In this document: piece by piece, positions 8,926 through 17,576 of the stretch | How positions within the stretch are numbered: position 1 is the stretch's first letter | How the letters are laid out: each line of letters starts with the position of its first letter | Source of the DNA: Acrocarpospora corrugata | GTDB taxonomy: Bacteria > Actinomycetota > Actinomycetes > Streptosporangiales > Streptosporangiaceae | Length of the DNA: 46,729 nucleotides | Assembly (NCBI RefSeq): GCF_009687845.1 | Contig: NZ_BLAD01000098.1 | Location: 1-46,729, forward strand | Direction: 5' to 3' | Position numbers and translations under genes: made by a program | The notes under the pieces: generated by a model | Database searches by the model: none | What the model was told of the DNA's origin: nothing | What the model saw: only the letters and a program-made list of their open reading frames with translations

Positions 8926-8959
8926 CGCAAAAGGGCCGCCGAATGGCGGCCCTTTTGCG
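8926..8959 (+). terminator. Intrinsic terminator after icd
   Basis: A perfect 15-bp stem (8926-8940 and 8945-8959, CGCAAAAGGGCCGCC with its complement) has a GAAT loop, ten bases after the icd stop. A-rich and T-rich arms lie within the stem, so it could act on both strands. Confidence 0.85.
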
Positions 8960-9033
8960 TGCGGGGGAGCACGTTGCCGCGTCTGCGTCGTAAAGTGCTG
9001 CTGGTCAGTACTTAACCGAATCATGGGGACCAG

Positions 9034-10803
9034 ATGATCGTTCCGCTCGGGCCGGGGGATCCCACACAGCTCGGGCCCTTCACGCTGACGGGGCAACTCG
9101 GCGAGGGCGGTCAGGGGATCGTCTATCTGGGGGTGCAGGAGTCCGGGGAGCGGGCTGCGATCAAGCTGCTGCACGTGAAGTTCACCGGGGACACCATCGC
9201 CAGGTCCCGGTTCGCCCGGGAGTTACGGGCCGCGCAGCGGGTGTCGAGCGTGCGCACCGCGCGGGTGATCGCCGCCGATCTGCAGGGCGACACGCCGTAC
9301 ATCGCGAGCGAGTACATCGAGGGGCAGTCGCTGCGGCACGCGGTGGAGGAGTCGGGGCCGCTGCGCGGCGCCGAGCTGGAGCGGCTCGCGGTCGGCACGG
9401 CCACCGCGCTGACCGCCATCCACCAGGCCGGGATCGTGCACCGGGACTTCAAGCCGGACAACGTGCTGCTGGCCGCGGACGGGCCGAGGGTGGTCGACTT
9501 CGGCATCGCCCGGATCATCGACTCGACCGGGACGATCACCAGCCGGGCGGTGGGCACCCCGGCCTACATGGCGCCCGAGCAGATCTCCGGGGACGAGATC
9601 GGCCCGGCCACCGACGTGTTCGCCTGGGGCGCGACCATGGCGTACGCGGCGACCGGGCAGGTCACCTTCGGCGGGGCGTCGATCGCGGTGGTGCTCAACC
9701 GGGTGCTCAACCATGACATCGACGTCAGCGGGCTGCCCGAGCCGCTGCGCTGGGTGGTCAGGGACTGCCTGAACAAGAACGCGGCGGCCCGGCCGACCGC
9801 CGACCAGATCCTGTTACGCCTGCTCGGCCGCCCGGACCAGGGCGCCGCGTCCACGGTCGTGCTCGACCAGATCGAGCCGACCCGGGCGCCGGCGCGCAGG
9901 CGGCGCTGGCTGCCCGCCGGGCTCGCGGTCGGCGCGGCCGTGCTGGTGATCGGCGGCGTGGTGGCCGCCACCCAGCTGATCCCCCTGGACGTGACCCCCA
10001 CGCCGCCCGCCAGCCCGACGCCCATCCTGACCACCAGCACGCCGACCCCGTCCCGGTTCACCTCGGTCTTCGACAAGGCCGCCGCCACCGGCCAGCTGGT
10101 CATCGGGGTCAGGTCCGACGTGCCGGGGGTCGCGTTCACCCAGGCGGGCGAGTCCAGCGGCTTCGAGGTCGAGGTGGCCAAGTTCATCGCCGACAAGCTG
10201 GGCGTGCCCGCGCGCGGCGTGTCGTTCAAGTCCGTCAGCAGGTTCACCCGGGTGGACGCGCTGAAGCGGGGCGAGGTGGACCTGGTCGTGGCCACCTACT
10301 CCTACGACGACTTCAAGGCGGACGAGGTCACCTTCGCCGGGCCGTACTACGAGGCCAAGATCGACGTGCTGGTCCGGCGGGACGCCGGCATCACCACCCT
10401 GGCGGAGCTGACCGGCAAGCGGCTGTGCACCCGCACCGACAGCTTCAGCGCCCAGGAGGTGCTGGCCCGGGTGAAGATGACGACGGTCGGCGCGGAGAAC
10501 TACGGCGACTGCATGAACCTGCTCAAGGAAGGCAGGGTCGACGCCATCCCCGGCGAGGACCTGATCCTGGCCGGTTTCGCCAACCGGGAGCAGGTCCTGA
10601 AGTTCCGGATGCTCGGGCTGGGCCTGGGCGACGTGCGCTGGGCGGTCGCGCTGCCGCGCGGCGACACCCGCACCTGCGAGCCGGTCCGGCAGGCCATCCT
10701 CGACCTGTACGAGAGCGGCTCCGCCAGGGCGCTGATGCGGCGCTTCTTCGGCAAGGTGGCGTTCACCCCCGACACGGACACTCCGGAACGACTCGCCTGC
10801 TGA
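9034..10803 (+). CDS. Transmembrane Ser/Thr protein kinase with extracytoplasmic solute-binding domain
   Basis: This 589-residue fusion starts with a PknB-like kinase domain (1-270): glycine loop LGEGGQGIVYLG, ATP lysine in AAIKLL (Lys44), catalytic HRDFKPDN (Asp138), DFGIAR (155-160) and the activation-loop end GTPAYMAPEQ. All key residues are present, so it should be active. A basic RRRRW stop-transfer and one helix (~290-313) follow, then a Pro/Thr-rich spacer. Residues ~345-589 form a SBP_bac_3-type domain (TGQLVIGVRSDVPGVAF, SSGFEVEVAKFIADKLG, VDLVVATYSYDD) like amino-acid ABC binding proteins. PASTA repeats are absent. The likely role is sensing an extracellular small molecule and phosphorylating cytoplasmic proteins; the ligand is unknown. 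ATG 9034 follows GGGGACC. Confidence 0.92.
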   Translation: MIVPLGPGDPTQLGPFTLTGQLGEGGQGIVYLGVQESGERAAIKLLHVKFTGDTIARSRFARELRAAQRVSSVRTARVIAADLQGDTPYIASEYIEGQSLRHAVEESGPLRGAELERLAVGTATALTAIHQAGIVHRDFKPDNVLLAADGPRVVDFGIARIIDSTGTITSRAVGTPAYMAPEQISGDEIGPATDVFAWGATMAYAATGQVTFGGASIAVVLNRVLNHDIDVSGLPEPLRWVVRDCLNKNAAARPTADQILLRLLGRPDQGAASTVVLDQIEPTRAPARRRRWLPAGLAVGAAVLVIGGVVAATQLIPLDVTPTPPASPTPILTTSTPTPSRFTSVFDKAAATGQLVIGVRSDVPGVAFTQAGESSGFEVEVAKFIADKLGVPARGVSFKSVSRFTRVDALKRGEVDLVVATYSYDDFKADEVTFAGPYYEAKIDVLVRRDAGITTLAELTGKRLCTRTDSFSAQEVLARVKMTTVGAENYGDCMNLLKEGRVDAIPGEDLILAGFANREQVLKFRMLGLGLGDVRWAVALPRGDTRTCEPVRQAILDLYESGSARALMRRFFGKVAFTPDTDTPERLAC

Positions 10804-10875
10804 CCGTCGGCGTGTCAGCACGATCAGCGCGGTCCCGCCGGGTTTGAATTGACCTTGAGAGTTCGGGGGAGCCGC

Positions 10876-11694
10876 ATGGGTCGTTGGGTAGTTGCCGGGT
10901 TGATGTGCCTGCTCACAGGTGTCGCGGCGGAGCCCGCGCACGCCATGGAACAGTTGGGCGCAGCGGATCTGATCGTCCGGATCGAGTCCTTCCCGGCCAT
11001 CGCCCAGCCGGGGCAGCCGATCGCCTACCGGGTCACGGTGGCCAACACCGGGCCGGGCGACGCGGTGCTGCCGGTGCTGACCGTCCGGATCCCGCGCGAG
11101 GTCGAGATCATGAGCGTGGACGTGGCCGAGTGCCTGCCCGGACGGGGCTACAACGAGGTGGTCTGCCGGTCGCCGCGCGACATCCTGGCCGGCGGCAGCG
11201 GCGGGGTGACCATCACCGGACTGGTACGGCCGAGCGCGACCGGGCCGCTCCGCGCGCACGCCACGCTCAGCTCGGAGGTGGTGGACGCCAACGAGCGGAA
11301 CAACCGGGTCAACTCCCAGATCAAGGTGGACGAGGGCGCCGACCTGGGCGTCCGCCTCATCCCGGCCCGCCGGGCCGCCCACCCGGGCGAGCGTTTCGAC
11401 GTGGACGCGGTGGTCAGCAACCGGGGGCCGCGCGAGGTCAGGGACGCCTTCGTCTACGTGCAGTCCGGCCGGGCCCGGTTTCTGACCGGGCTGGGCGCGC
11501 GCTGCAAGGTCCGCGACGATCTGGTCGGCTGCGCACTGCCGCCGATCAGGTCCGGCGCGTCGACCCGGTTCCAGCTGGCGTTCAGGGCGCCGGACCGGCC
11601 GGTCAGGACCCAGGCCACCGTGTACTCACGTGATCTGGGCGATCGGCGGCCCGCCAACAACCAGGCCCACCTGCGGCTCGCCGCCGGGGGCTAG
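10876..11694 (+). CDS. Secreted protein with two CARDB/DUF11-like beta domains
   Basis: The 272-residue product has a clear signal peptide (MGRWVVAGLMCLLTGVAAEP with an AHA-type cleavage site near residue 24) and no later membrane helix, so it is exported. The mature part consists of two similar Ig-fold-like repeats: the first around IAYRVTVANTGPGDAVLPVL, the second around FDVDAVVSNRGPREVRDAFV. Each ends with a cysteine-bearing segment (AECLPGRGYNEVVC and ARCKVRDDLVGC), a pattern seen in DUF11/CARDB adhesion-like modules. Function is not known. ATG 10876 has GGGGGAG just upstream; the in-frame TTG at 10849 would extend and spoil the signal peptide. It follows the kinase by 72 bases and may be co-transcribed. 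Confidence 0.8.
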   Translation: MGRWVVAGLMCLLTGVAAEPAHAMEQLGAADLIVRIESFPAIAQPGQPIAYRVTVANTGPGDAVLPVLTVRIPREVEIMSVDVAECLPGRGYNEVVCRSPRDILAGGSGGVTITGLVRPSATGPLRAHATLSSEVVDANERNNRVNSQIKVDEGADLGVRLIPARRAAHPGERFDVDAVVSNRGPREVRDAFVYVQSGRARFLTGLGARCKVRDDLVGCALPPIRSGASTRFQLAFRAPDRPVRTQATVYSRDLGDRRPANNQAHLRLAAGG

Positions 11695-11819
11695 AGCGGG
11701 CATTTGACCGACGACTGAGGGCCTGGGCCGCCGGTGGCGAAGACCACACCGGCGGCGGCGGCGAGACTGCCCAGCACGATGAGAGCCACCAGCCCCAGTT
11801 TGGGAAGCAGTTCCCGCAT
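11691..11819 (-). CDS. Candidate 42-residue single-pass membrane or exported peptide
   Basis: This minus-strand frame starts at ATG 11817-11819 and reads MRELLPKLGLVALIVLGSLA, then AAAGVVFATGGPGPQSSVKCPL. A basic N-terminus, a 20-residue hydrophobic core and a short Gly/Pro tail with one Cys look like a signal anchor or leader peptide. It lies between the secreted CARDB-like gene, whose stop it overlaps by four bases (CTAG), and galE, which ends upstream of it on the same strand. The ribosome binding site is weak (GATGAG). Two other minus-strand frames here are less protein-like. It may equally be non-coding. Confidence 0.4.
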   Translation of the reverse strand: MRELLPKLGLVALIVLGSLAAAAGVVFATGGPGPQSSVKCPL

Positions 11820-11859
11820 GATGAAATCTCATCACATTTCACGGATTGAAACGGGGCAA

Positions 11860-12798
11860 TTACCGAACTGCCGTCCAGGCGTCGGTGATGATGCTCCGGA
11901 GCGTGGTGTGTTCGGGTTTCCAGCCCAGGTCACGCTGGATCTTCTCGGAGGAGGCCACCAGGACGGCGGTGTCGCCGTCGCGCCGGGGGGCGGTGACGAC
12001 CGGGATCGGGTGGCCGGTCACCTCGCGGCAGACGTCGATGACCTCCTGGTTGGAGAAACCGGTGCCGTTGCCCAGGTTGTAGATCAGGTGGCGGCCGGGG
12101 ATGCAGGCGTCCAGGGCCAGCAGGTGGGCGCGGGCCAGGTCGGCGACGTGGACGTAGTCGCGGACGCAGGTGCCGTCGGGGGTGGGGTAGTCGGTGCCGA
12201 AGAGGCTGATGGAGTCGCGTTCGCCTTGGGCCACCTTGAAGAGGTTGGGGATCAGGTGGGTTTCGGGGTGGTGGCGTTCGCGGGCCGCGCCGTACGCGCC
12301 GGCGACGTTGAAGTAGCGCAGGCTGACGGCGGCCAGGCCATACAGCTCGGCGAAAGTAGAAAGCGCGGTGTCGACGGCCACTTTCGAGGCCCCGTACGGA
12401 TTGTCGGGCCGGGTGGGGTCGGTTTCGCGGATCGGGATGTGCTCGGGCTCGCCGTACACGGCGGCGGTGGAGGAGAAGACGATGCGGCCGACGCCGCTGC
12501 CGCGCATCGCGTCCAGCAGGGCGAGGGTGCCGCCGAGGTTGTTGGCCCAGTAGCGGCCGGGGTGCGCGACCGACTCGCCGACCAGGGAGCGGGCGGCGAA
12601 GTGCAGCACGGCGTGGAAGCCGGTCAGGTCGCCTGGCTCGGCGATCGAACCCTCCACGAAACTCGCCCCGGCGGGGACCGCGTCGGCGTGGCCGGTGGAG
12701 AGGTCGTCCAGCACGGTGACCGCGTGCCCGGCCTCGACCAGCTGGGTCGCCACGACACTCCCGATGTAGCCGGCGCCCCCGGTAACCAGTAGCTTCAC
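11860..12798 (-). CDS. galE: UDP-glucose 4-epimerase
   Basis: GalE interconverts UDP-glucose and UDP-galactose for Leloir metabolism and glycan precursors. The 312-residue protein has the NAD-binding [20 protein letters not shown] (GxxGxxG), the aspartate-containing LDDLSTG, the catalytic serine-threonine region [12 protein letters not shown] and the YxxxK dyad in NPYGASK. Downstream are RYFNVAGAY and the C-terminal [17 protein letters not shown]. These define an extended SDR epimerase, and length is slightly short of the 330-340 of many GalE but complete. It starts at GTG 12796-12798 with AGGA 6-7 bases upstream on the minus strand. It is transcribed divergently from the CBS-domain gene across 90 bases. 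Confidence 0.9.
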   Translation of the reverse strand: MKLLVTGGAGYIGSVVATQLVEAGHAVTVLDDLSTGHADAVPAGASFVEGSIAEPGDLTGFHAVLHFAARSLVGESVAHPGRYWANNLGGTLALLDAMRGSGVGRIVFSSTAAVYGEPEHIPIRETDPTRPDNPYGASKVAVDTALSTFAELYGLAAVSLRYFNVAGAYGAARERHHPETHLIPNLFKVAQGERDSISLFGTDYPTPDGTCVRDYVHVADLARAHLLALDACIPGRHLIYNLGNGTGFSNQEVIDVCREVTGHPIPVVTAPRRDGDTAVLVASSEKIQRDLGWKPEHTTLRSIITDAWTAVR

Positions 12799-12832
12799 GT
12801 TTGATCCTGTTCGGTTCTGTTTGAATCTGTAC

Positions 12833-12845
12833 GGCTAGCCTAGCC
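12833..12845. promoter_or_regulatory. Palindrome in the galE / CBS-gene divergent promoter
   Basis: GGCTAGCCTAGCC is a perfect 13-base palindrome around one central base, lying 34 bases before galE and 43 bases before the CBS-domain gene. It contains two CTAG tetramers, which are scarce in high-GC genomes. It could be a shared operator; no known regulator motif is recognised. Confidence 0.3.
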
Positions 12846-12888
12846 GAGTACGCTGTCAGATCAATCTGTCGGCTCGGGCGGGAACCCA

Positions 12889-14193
12889 GTGAACAGTGTC
12901 CTCGCGAACATCGCCATCGTCCTGATCTTCATTTTGGTCGGGGGGTTCTTCGCCGCCGCCGAGATGGCCATGGTCTCGCTGCGGGAGAGCCAGGTCCGCC
13001 GCCTGGCCGGGCTCGGCCGGCGTGGCGCCCGGGTGGCCAAGCTGGCCCGCGACCCGAACCGGTTCCTGTCCGCGGTCCAGATCGGGGTGACCGTCGCCAC
13101 CATGCTGTCGGCCGCGTTCGGCGCCGACCGGCTGACCGGCGAGCTCGCCCCCGTGCTGGAGGAGTGGGGCCTCACCGTCCGGGCCGCGCCCGTGGTCGCG
13201 CTGGTGCTGGTCACGCTGGCCATCTCGTACGCCTCGCTGGTGCTGGGCGAACTCGCGCCCAAACGGCTGGCCCGGCAGCGCGCCGAAAGTCTGTCCCTGG
13301 CGGTCGCGCCGTTCCTGGACCGGGTGGCCGCGATGTCCCGCCCGGTCATCTGGGCGCTCTCCAAATCCACCGACGGCGTGGTCCGGCTGCTCGGCGGCAA
13401 CCCGCACGCCGACCGGGAGAAGATGTCCACCGAGGAGCTCCGCGACATGGTGGTCGGCCACACCGAGCTCACCGCCGACGAGCGGCACCTCATCGGCGAG
13501 GTCTTCGCGGCCGGGAAACGCCAGCTCCGCGAGGTCATGCTGCCCAGGACCGAGGTCGAGTTCATGGCCGCGGACACCCCGCTGGCCGAGGCGGCCGTGC
13601 TGGCGGCGAGCATGCCGTACTCGCGGTTCCCGGTGTACCGCAGCTCCTACGACGACGTGATCGGCTTCGTGCACGTCCGCGACCTGCTCGACCCGGTGCT
13701 GACCGGCCGGATCGACCCGATCAGCGAGCTGGTCCAGATCCGCCCGGTCAAGCTGCTCCCCGGCAGCAAACGGGTGCTGATCACCCTCTCCGAGATGCGC
13801 GACGAGGGCCACCACCTGGCCATCGTGGTGGACGAGTACGGCGGCACCGCCGGCATCATCACCCTGGAGGACCTGGTCGAGGAACTCATCGGCGACATCC
13901 GCGACGAGTACGACGAGGCCGAGCAGCCGGTCCGCAGGATCGCCGGCGACATCGAGGTCGAGGGCCTGGTCCGGCTGGTCGACTTCGCCGACGAGACCGG
14001 CATCGAACTGCCAGAAGGCCCCTACGAGACGCTCGGCGGCTACGTCATGTCCGTGCTCGGCCATCTGCCGCAGGTCGGCGAGGCGGTGGACAGCCCCGGC
14101 GCCGGGCTCACCGTCACCGAGATGGACGGCCGCCGGGTGTCCCGGGTCAGGGTCACCCCGAAACCGCCGCCGCCCCCGCCCGAACCCCGGTGA
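12889..14193 (+). CDS. DUF21 / CBS-pair / CorC-HlyC membrane protein
   Basis: The 434-residue protein has an N-terminal DUF21 (CNNM-type) transmembrane domain with helices near 3-25, 60-90 and 100-125 and the family's FFAAAEMAMVSLRESQ motif. A CBS pair follows (~205-335, with MLPRTEVEFMAAD, SRFPVYRSSYDDVIGFVHV and VVDEYGGTAGIITLEDLVEE), and then a C-terminal CorC/HlyC transporter-associated domain (~345-425). Members are called hemolysin-family or CorC proteins and are thought to mediate or regulate magnesium or cobalt efflux; the CBS pair may sense adenine nucleotides. GTG 12889 gives MNSVLANIAIVLIF; its ribosome binding site is weak. A proline-rich tail ends the protein. trpS follows after 44 bases. 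Confidence 0.88.
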   Translation: MNSVLANIAIVLIFILVGGFFAAAEMAMVSLRESQVRRLAGLGRRGARVAKLARDPNRFLSAVQIGVTVATMLSAAFGADRLTGELAPVLEEWGLTVRAAPVVALVLVTLAISYASLVLGELAPKRLARQRAESLSLAVAPFLDRVAAMSRPVIWALSKSTDGVVRLLGGNPHADREKMSTEELRDMVVGHTELTADERHLIGEVFAAGKRQLREVMLPRTEVEFMAADTPLAEAAVLAASMPYSRFPVYRSSYDDVIGFVHVRDLLDPVLTGRIDPISELVQIRPVKLLPGSKRVLITLSEMRDEGHHLAIVVDEYGGTAGIITLEDLVEELIGDIRDEYDEAEQPVRRIAGDIEVEGLVRLVDFADETGIELPEGPYETLGGYVMSVLGHLPQVGEAVDSPGAGLTVTEMDGRRVSRVRVTPKPPPPPPEPR

Positions 14194-14237
14194 TTCAAGT
14201 CGCGAGCTCCCCTGGTCTCCTGCCAGAATCGTGAGTT

Positions 14238-15242
14238 ATGGCCCGCCCTCGCGTTCTATCCGGCATCCAGCCCACCGCCGACTCGTTCCACCTCGGCAAC
14301 TATCTGGGCGCGGTGCGCCAGTGGGTCGCGCTGCAGGAGACGCATGACGCGTTCTACATGGTGGTGGACCTGCACGCGATCACGGTCAACCCCAGCCCGG
14401 CCGAACTGCGCCGCCGCACCAGGGTGGCCGCCGCGCAGCTGTTCGCGGCCGGCCTGGACCCGGAGCGCTCCTCGGTCTTCGTGCAGAGCCACGTCCGCGA
14501 GCACGCCGAGCTGGCCTGGGTGCTGATCTGCCAGACCGGCATGGGGGAGGCCGGCCGGATGACCCAGTTCAAGGACAAGTCCTCCAAATACGGCGAGGGC
14601 TCCGCCGGGGTCGGCCTGTTCACCTACCCGATCCTGCAGGCCGCCGACATCCTGCTCTACCAGGCCGACCAGGTCCCGGTCGGGGCCGACCAGAAGCAGC
14701 ACCTGGAGCTCTCCCGCGACCTCGCGCAGCGCTTCAACAACCGGTACGGGCGCACCTTCACCGTGCCCAGCCCGTACATCCTGAAGGAGGTCGAGAAGAT
14801 CACCGACCTCCAGGACCCGACCGCGAAGATGTCCAAGTCCTCCTCCAGCCCGCAGGGCATCCTGGACGTGCTGGAGCAGCCGGGCCCGCTGCGCAAGAAA
14901 GTCATGCGCGCGGTCACCGACACCGGCACCGACGTGGTCGCCGACGACGAGAACAAGCCGGGCATCACCAACCTGCTCAGGATCCTGTCCGCGATCACCG
15001 CCACCCCCATCCCCGAACTGGAGGCCCGATACGCGGGCCAGGGCTACGGCACCTTCAAGAAGGACGTCGCCGAGGCCGTGGTGGACGCGTTCGCGCCGAT
15101 CAGGGAGCGGACCGAGAAGCTGCTCGGCGACGAGGCCGAACTGGACCGCATGCTCGCCGCCGGCGCCGCCAAGGCCCGCGCGGTCGCGGCCGAGACGATG
15201 GCCCACGTCCGGGAGAACATCGGGTTCCTGCCGACCCCGTGA
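14238..15242 (+). CDS. trpS: Tryptophanyl-tRNA synthetase
   Basis: TrpS charges tRNA-Trp. The 334 residues show the class I signature regions: [19 protein letters not shown] (HIGH equivalent at ~11-20), the tryptophan-binding stretch [33 protein letters not shown] and the KMSKS loop as [12 protein letters not shown] (~197). The characteristic MTQFKDKS and the C-terminal [20 protein letters not shown] are also present. Length is typical for bacterial TrpRS. ATG 14238 starts the conserved [11 protein letters not shown]. The brkB-like gene begins 10 bases after its stop, suggesting co-transcription. No T-box-like leader is visible in the 44 bases before it. Confidence 0.96.
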   Translation: MARPRVLSGIQPTADSFHLGNYLGAVRQWVALQETHDAFYMVVDLHAITVNPSPAELRRRTRVAAAQLFAAGLDPERSSVFVQSHVREHAELAWVLICQTGMGEAGRMTQFKDKSSKYGEGSAGVGLFTYPILQAADILLYQADQVPVGADQKQHLELSRDLAQRFNNRYGRTFTVPSPYILKEVEKITDLQDPTAKMSKSSSSPQGILDVLEQPGPLRKKVMRAVTDTGTDVVADDENKPGITNLLRILSAITATPIPELEARYAGQGYGTFKKDVAEAVVDAFAPIRERTEKLLGDEAELDRMLAAGAAKARAVAAETMAHVRENIGFLPTP

Positions 15243-15252
15243 GGGTACTGCT

Positions 15253-16206
15253 GTGCCTGTGATCGCGCGCGTCAATCAGCTCATTGAGTCGATCAAGACG
15301 CGCGGGCGCGTCCTAGTCGAACGCGGCCGGATCCGGTTCGGGTGGCTGGACCACCTGATCCGGGCCGTGCAGCGCTACCAGGTGCAGTCCGGCGACCACC
15401 TCGCCGGCGCGGTCACCTATTTCGTGTTCCTGTCGTTCTTCCCGCTGATCGCGCTGGTCTTCGCGCTGTTCGGGTACGTGGTGGCGTTCGGCTGGCTGGA
15501 TCGCGAGGCCAGGAAGACGATCACCGCCGCGTTCAACGAGCAGCTGCCCGGCCTGGCCGACCAGCTCGGGCTGGACCAGATCGCCGACGCCCGGGTGAAC
15601 GCCGGGATCATCGGTCTGGTCGGCCTGTTCTACGCGGGCCTCGGCTCGGTGGACGCGCTCAGGGTCGCCTTCCGCAAGATCTGGATGAGCACAGAGCCGC
15701 AGCTCAACTTCTTCCTGGCCAAGCTCCGCGATCTGGTGGCGCTGATCCTGGTCGGGATCATCATGCTCGCCTCGGCGCTGGTGGCCGGTTTCGCGAGCGG
15801 CGCGACGACCACGGTGGCGGGCTGGTTCGGCCTGGAGCGCTCGGCCCTGGGCACCTTCAGCGTGGGCCTGGTCGGCGGGCTGGTCAGCCTGGCCGCCGAC
15901 ATCCTGCTGTTCCTGGTGCTGCTGGGCTGGATGGCCAAGCCGAAACCGGCGCAGCCGTTCAAGTTCGTGGTCCGCGGCGCGGTGCTCGGCGCGGTCGTGT
16001 TCGGCCTGCTCAAGCAGCTGGCCGCGCTGCTGCTCGGGCACACCCTGACCAACCCGGTGTACGGCGCCTTCGCCGTCATCGTCGGGCTGCTGGTCTGGAT
16101 CAACCTGTCGGCCCGGGTGATCCTTTACGCGGCCGCCTGGACGGCGACGGCCACCTTCGGGCCGCCACCGGAACCTAGTCCCATGCCGTCGAACCGTGCC
16201 TACTGA
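15253..16206 (+). CDS. YihY/BrkB-family inner-membrane protein
   Basis: The 317-residue protein has about six membrane helices (roughly 50-75, 115-140, 158-185, 205-230, 240-262, 272-295). Family landmarks include the first-helix segment SGDHLAGAVTYFVFLSFFPL, the LFGYVV turn, GSVDALRVAFRKIW and the late YGAFAVIVGLLVWINLSARV. YihY/BrkB proteins were once called virulence factors or RNase BN; no accepted activity exists, although transport or envelope roles are proposed. GTG 15253 lies 10 bases after trpS and follows GAGGGT. The stop is six bases from that of the convergent carboxypeptidase gene. Confidence 0.88.
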   Translation: MPVIARVNQLIESIKTRGRVLVERGRIRFGWLDHLIRAVQRYQVQSGDHLAGAVTYFVFLSFFPLIALVFALFGYVVAFGWLDREARKTITAAFNEQLPGLADQLGLDQIADARVNAGIIGLVGLFYAGLGSVDALRVAFRKIWMSTEPQLNFFLAKLRDLVALILVGIIMLASALVAGFASGATTTVAGWFGLERSALGTFSVGLVGGLVSLAADILLFLVLLGWMAKPKPAQPFKFVVRGAVLGAVVFGLLKQLAALLLGHTLTNPVYGAFAVIVGLLVWINLSARVILYAAAWTATATFGPPPEPSPMPSNRAY

Positions 16207-16212
16207 CAGCGC

Positions 16213-17328
16213 CTACTGACGGCGGGTTCTGCGGCGGATGCCGTACCCGATCCAGGCCAGGCCGCCGATCAGGCTGCCGGCCAGCACGAGGGTGGCCACC
16301 AGCGGGGTCGGGCTGCTGTCGCCCGCGGCGGCGGTGGCGGCGACGTCCGCGGCCGGGAGCGGCGTCGGCGCGGCCGGTTTCACGGCCAGCGGCGTGGGCG
16401 GGTGCTCGGGGAGCGGGTCGACGAGTGCGCCGACCGGGGTGACCTTGCCGCGGTTGGCGAAGCCCCAGTCCAGCAGGTCGGCCACCTCGCCCCAGAAGGA
16501 GCCCTCGTGGCGCATGATGGCGACGATCACGGTGTGGCCGTCGCGGGTGGCCGCGCCGACGAAGCTGCCCATCGCCTTGGACGTCCAGCCGTTCTTGACG
16601 CCGACCATGCCGTCGTAGGTCCAGAGCAGCTTGTTGTGGTTGCCGATCTGGTAGTAGCCCTTGGGGGCCGGGAATTTCGCGGTCTTGGTGGAGATGTAGT
16701 TCTTGAAGGCGGGCAGTTTGAGGCCGGCGCGGGCGATCAGCGCCAGGTCGTAGGCGGAGCTGCTCTGGCCGGGCTGGTCTAGGCCGCTCGGGGTCTTGGC
16801 CACCGTGTCGTTGGCCTGGAGGCGCTTGGCCTCCTCGTTCATGGCCGCCAGGGTGGCCGGCACGCCGCCGTTGGCCTCGGCCAGCGCGTGCGCCGCGTCG
16901 TTGCCCGAAACCATCAGCAGGGCCCGGAACAGGTCGTCCACCTGGTAGATCCGCTTGGGCACCAGGCCGACCGCGCTGCCCTCGATGTTGCACGCCTCCC
17001 GGCTCGGCTGGACCAGCTTCTTGCGGTCCAGCTTCGGGATGAGCGTGACGGCGGTGAGCGCCTTGAGCGTGCTGGCCGGCAGGAAGCGCCCGTGCGGGTT
17101 CCTGGCCGCCAGCACCTGCCCGGTCTCGGCGTCGGCGATCACGAACGCCTTGGCCGTGCTTTTGGGCGGTTTCTTGATCCCGCCCGGGAGCACCAGCCCG
17201 GGGGAGGCCAGCAGCTCGCCGCCGATCGTGTCCGCCCGCGCGCTCGTTTGGCCGGTGCCGATGAGGGCAGCCGTCAACACCACGACCCCGAGGGAACTTG
17301 TCCCTTTTCGTGTGAAGCAACTTCGCAT
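16213..17328 (-). CDS. D-alanyl-D-alanine carboxypeptidase (PBP, peptidase S11)
   Basis: This enzyme trims the terminal D-Ala of peptidoglycan pentapeptides outside the membrane. The 371-residue form begins with a signal sequence (about 1-31, SLGVVVLTAALIGTG then ARA) and has the three S11 motifs in order: SxxK as Ser86-Thr-Leu-Lys89, SGN at 141-143 and KNG at 245-247, where KTG is replaced by the KNG common in the actinobacterial group. A Pro/Ala-rich linker and a C-terminal helix (VATLVLAGSLIGGLAWIGYG) with an Arg-rich end anchor it. ATG 17326-17328 is preceded by GGGGGA; frames extended to 17484 add a non-signal N-terminus and are unlikely. It is convergent with the brkB-like gene and divergent from the ybdK-type gene. 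Confidence 0.9.
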   Translation of the reverse strand: MRSCFTRKGTSSLGVVVLTAALIGTGQTSARADTIGGELLASPGLVLPGGIKKPPKSTAKAFVIADAETGQVLAARNPHGRFLPASTLKALTAVTLIPKLDRKKLVQPSREACNIEGSAVGLVPKRIYQVDDLFRALLMVSGNDAAHALAEANGGVPATLAAMNEEAKRLQANDTVAKTPSGLDQPGQSSSAYDLALIARAGLKLPAFKNYISTKTAKFPAPKGYYQIGNHNKLLWTYDGMVGVKNGWTSKAMGSFVGAATRDGHTVIVAIMRHEGSFWGEVADLLDWGFANRGKVTPVGALVDPLPEHPPTPLAVKPAAPTPLPAADVAATAAAGDSSPTPLVATLVLAGSLIGGLAWIGYGIRRRTRRQ

Positions 17329-17576
17329 GTGGCGACACATCCCCCAAAGATCGCAGTCGTACGCATCGCGACACGCCGACCCTACTGGGCCTCGGGCACG
17401 GATGGCCGCGTGGCGCAAGGGCTTTGACGATGTGTGAGCGTTTGGGGGGTATTGGCGGATCTTGGCCCCTGAGTGACCATGCACTGAACGCGACCGTTCG
17501 GAGTGAGGAATTCGGGTTGGCCGATTTTTGCCACGCCGAGTGACGGTGCCTGAGACGATGGACTATGGAGGTTGTT
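17329..17576. other. Divergent intergenic region, no gene seen
   Basis: These 248 bases separate the carboxypeptidase and carboxylate-amine ligase genes and must hold both promoters. No coding frame with family-like content, strong hairpin or clear -10/-35 pair was found. A weak 5-bp inverted repeat (GAACG with CGTTC near 17490) is the only structure noted. Confidence 0.5.

Noticed and set aside
10908-10922. Second near-copy of the gltA palindrome (CCTGCTCACAGG)
   Set aside because: It lies inside the signal-peptide codons of the CARDB-like gene and is probably coincidence.
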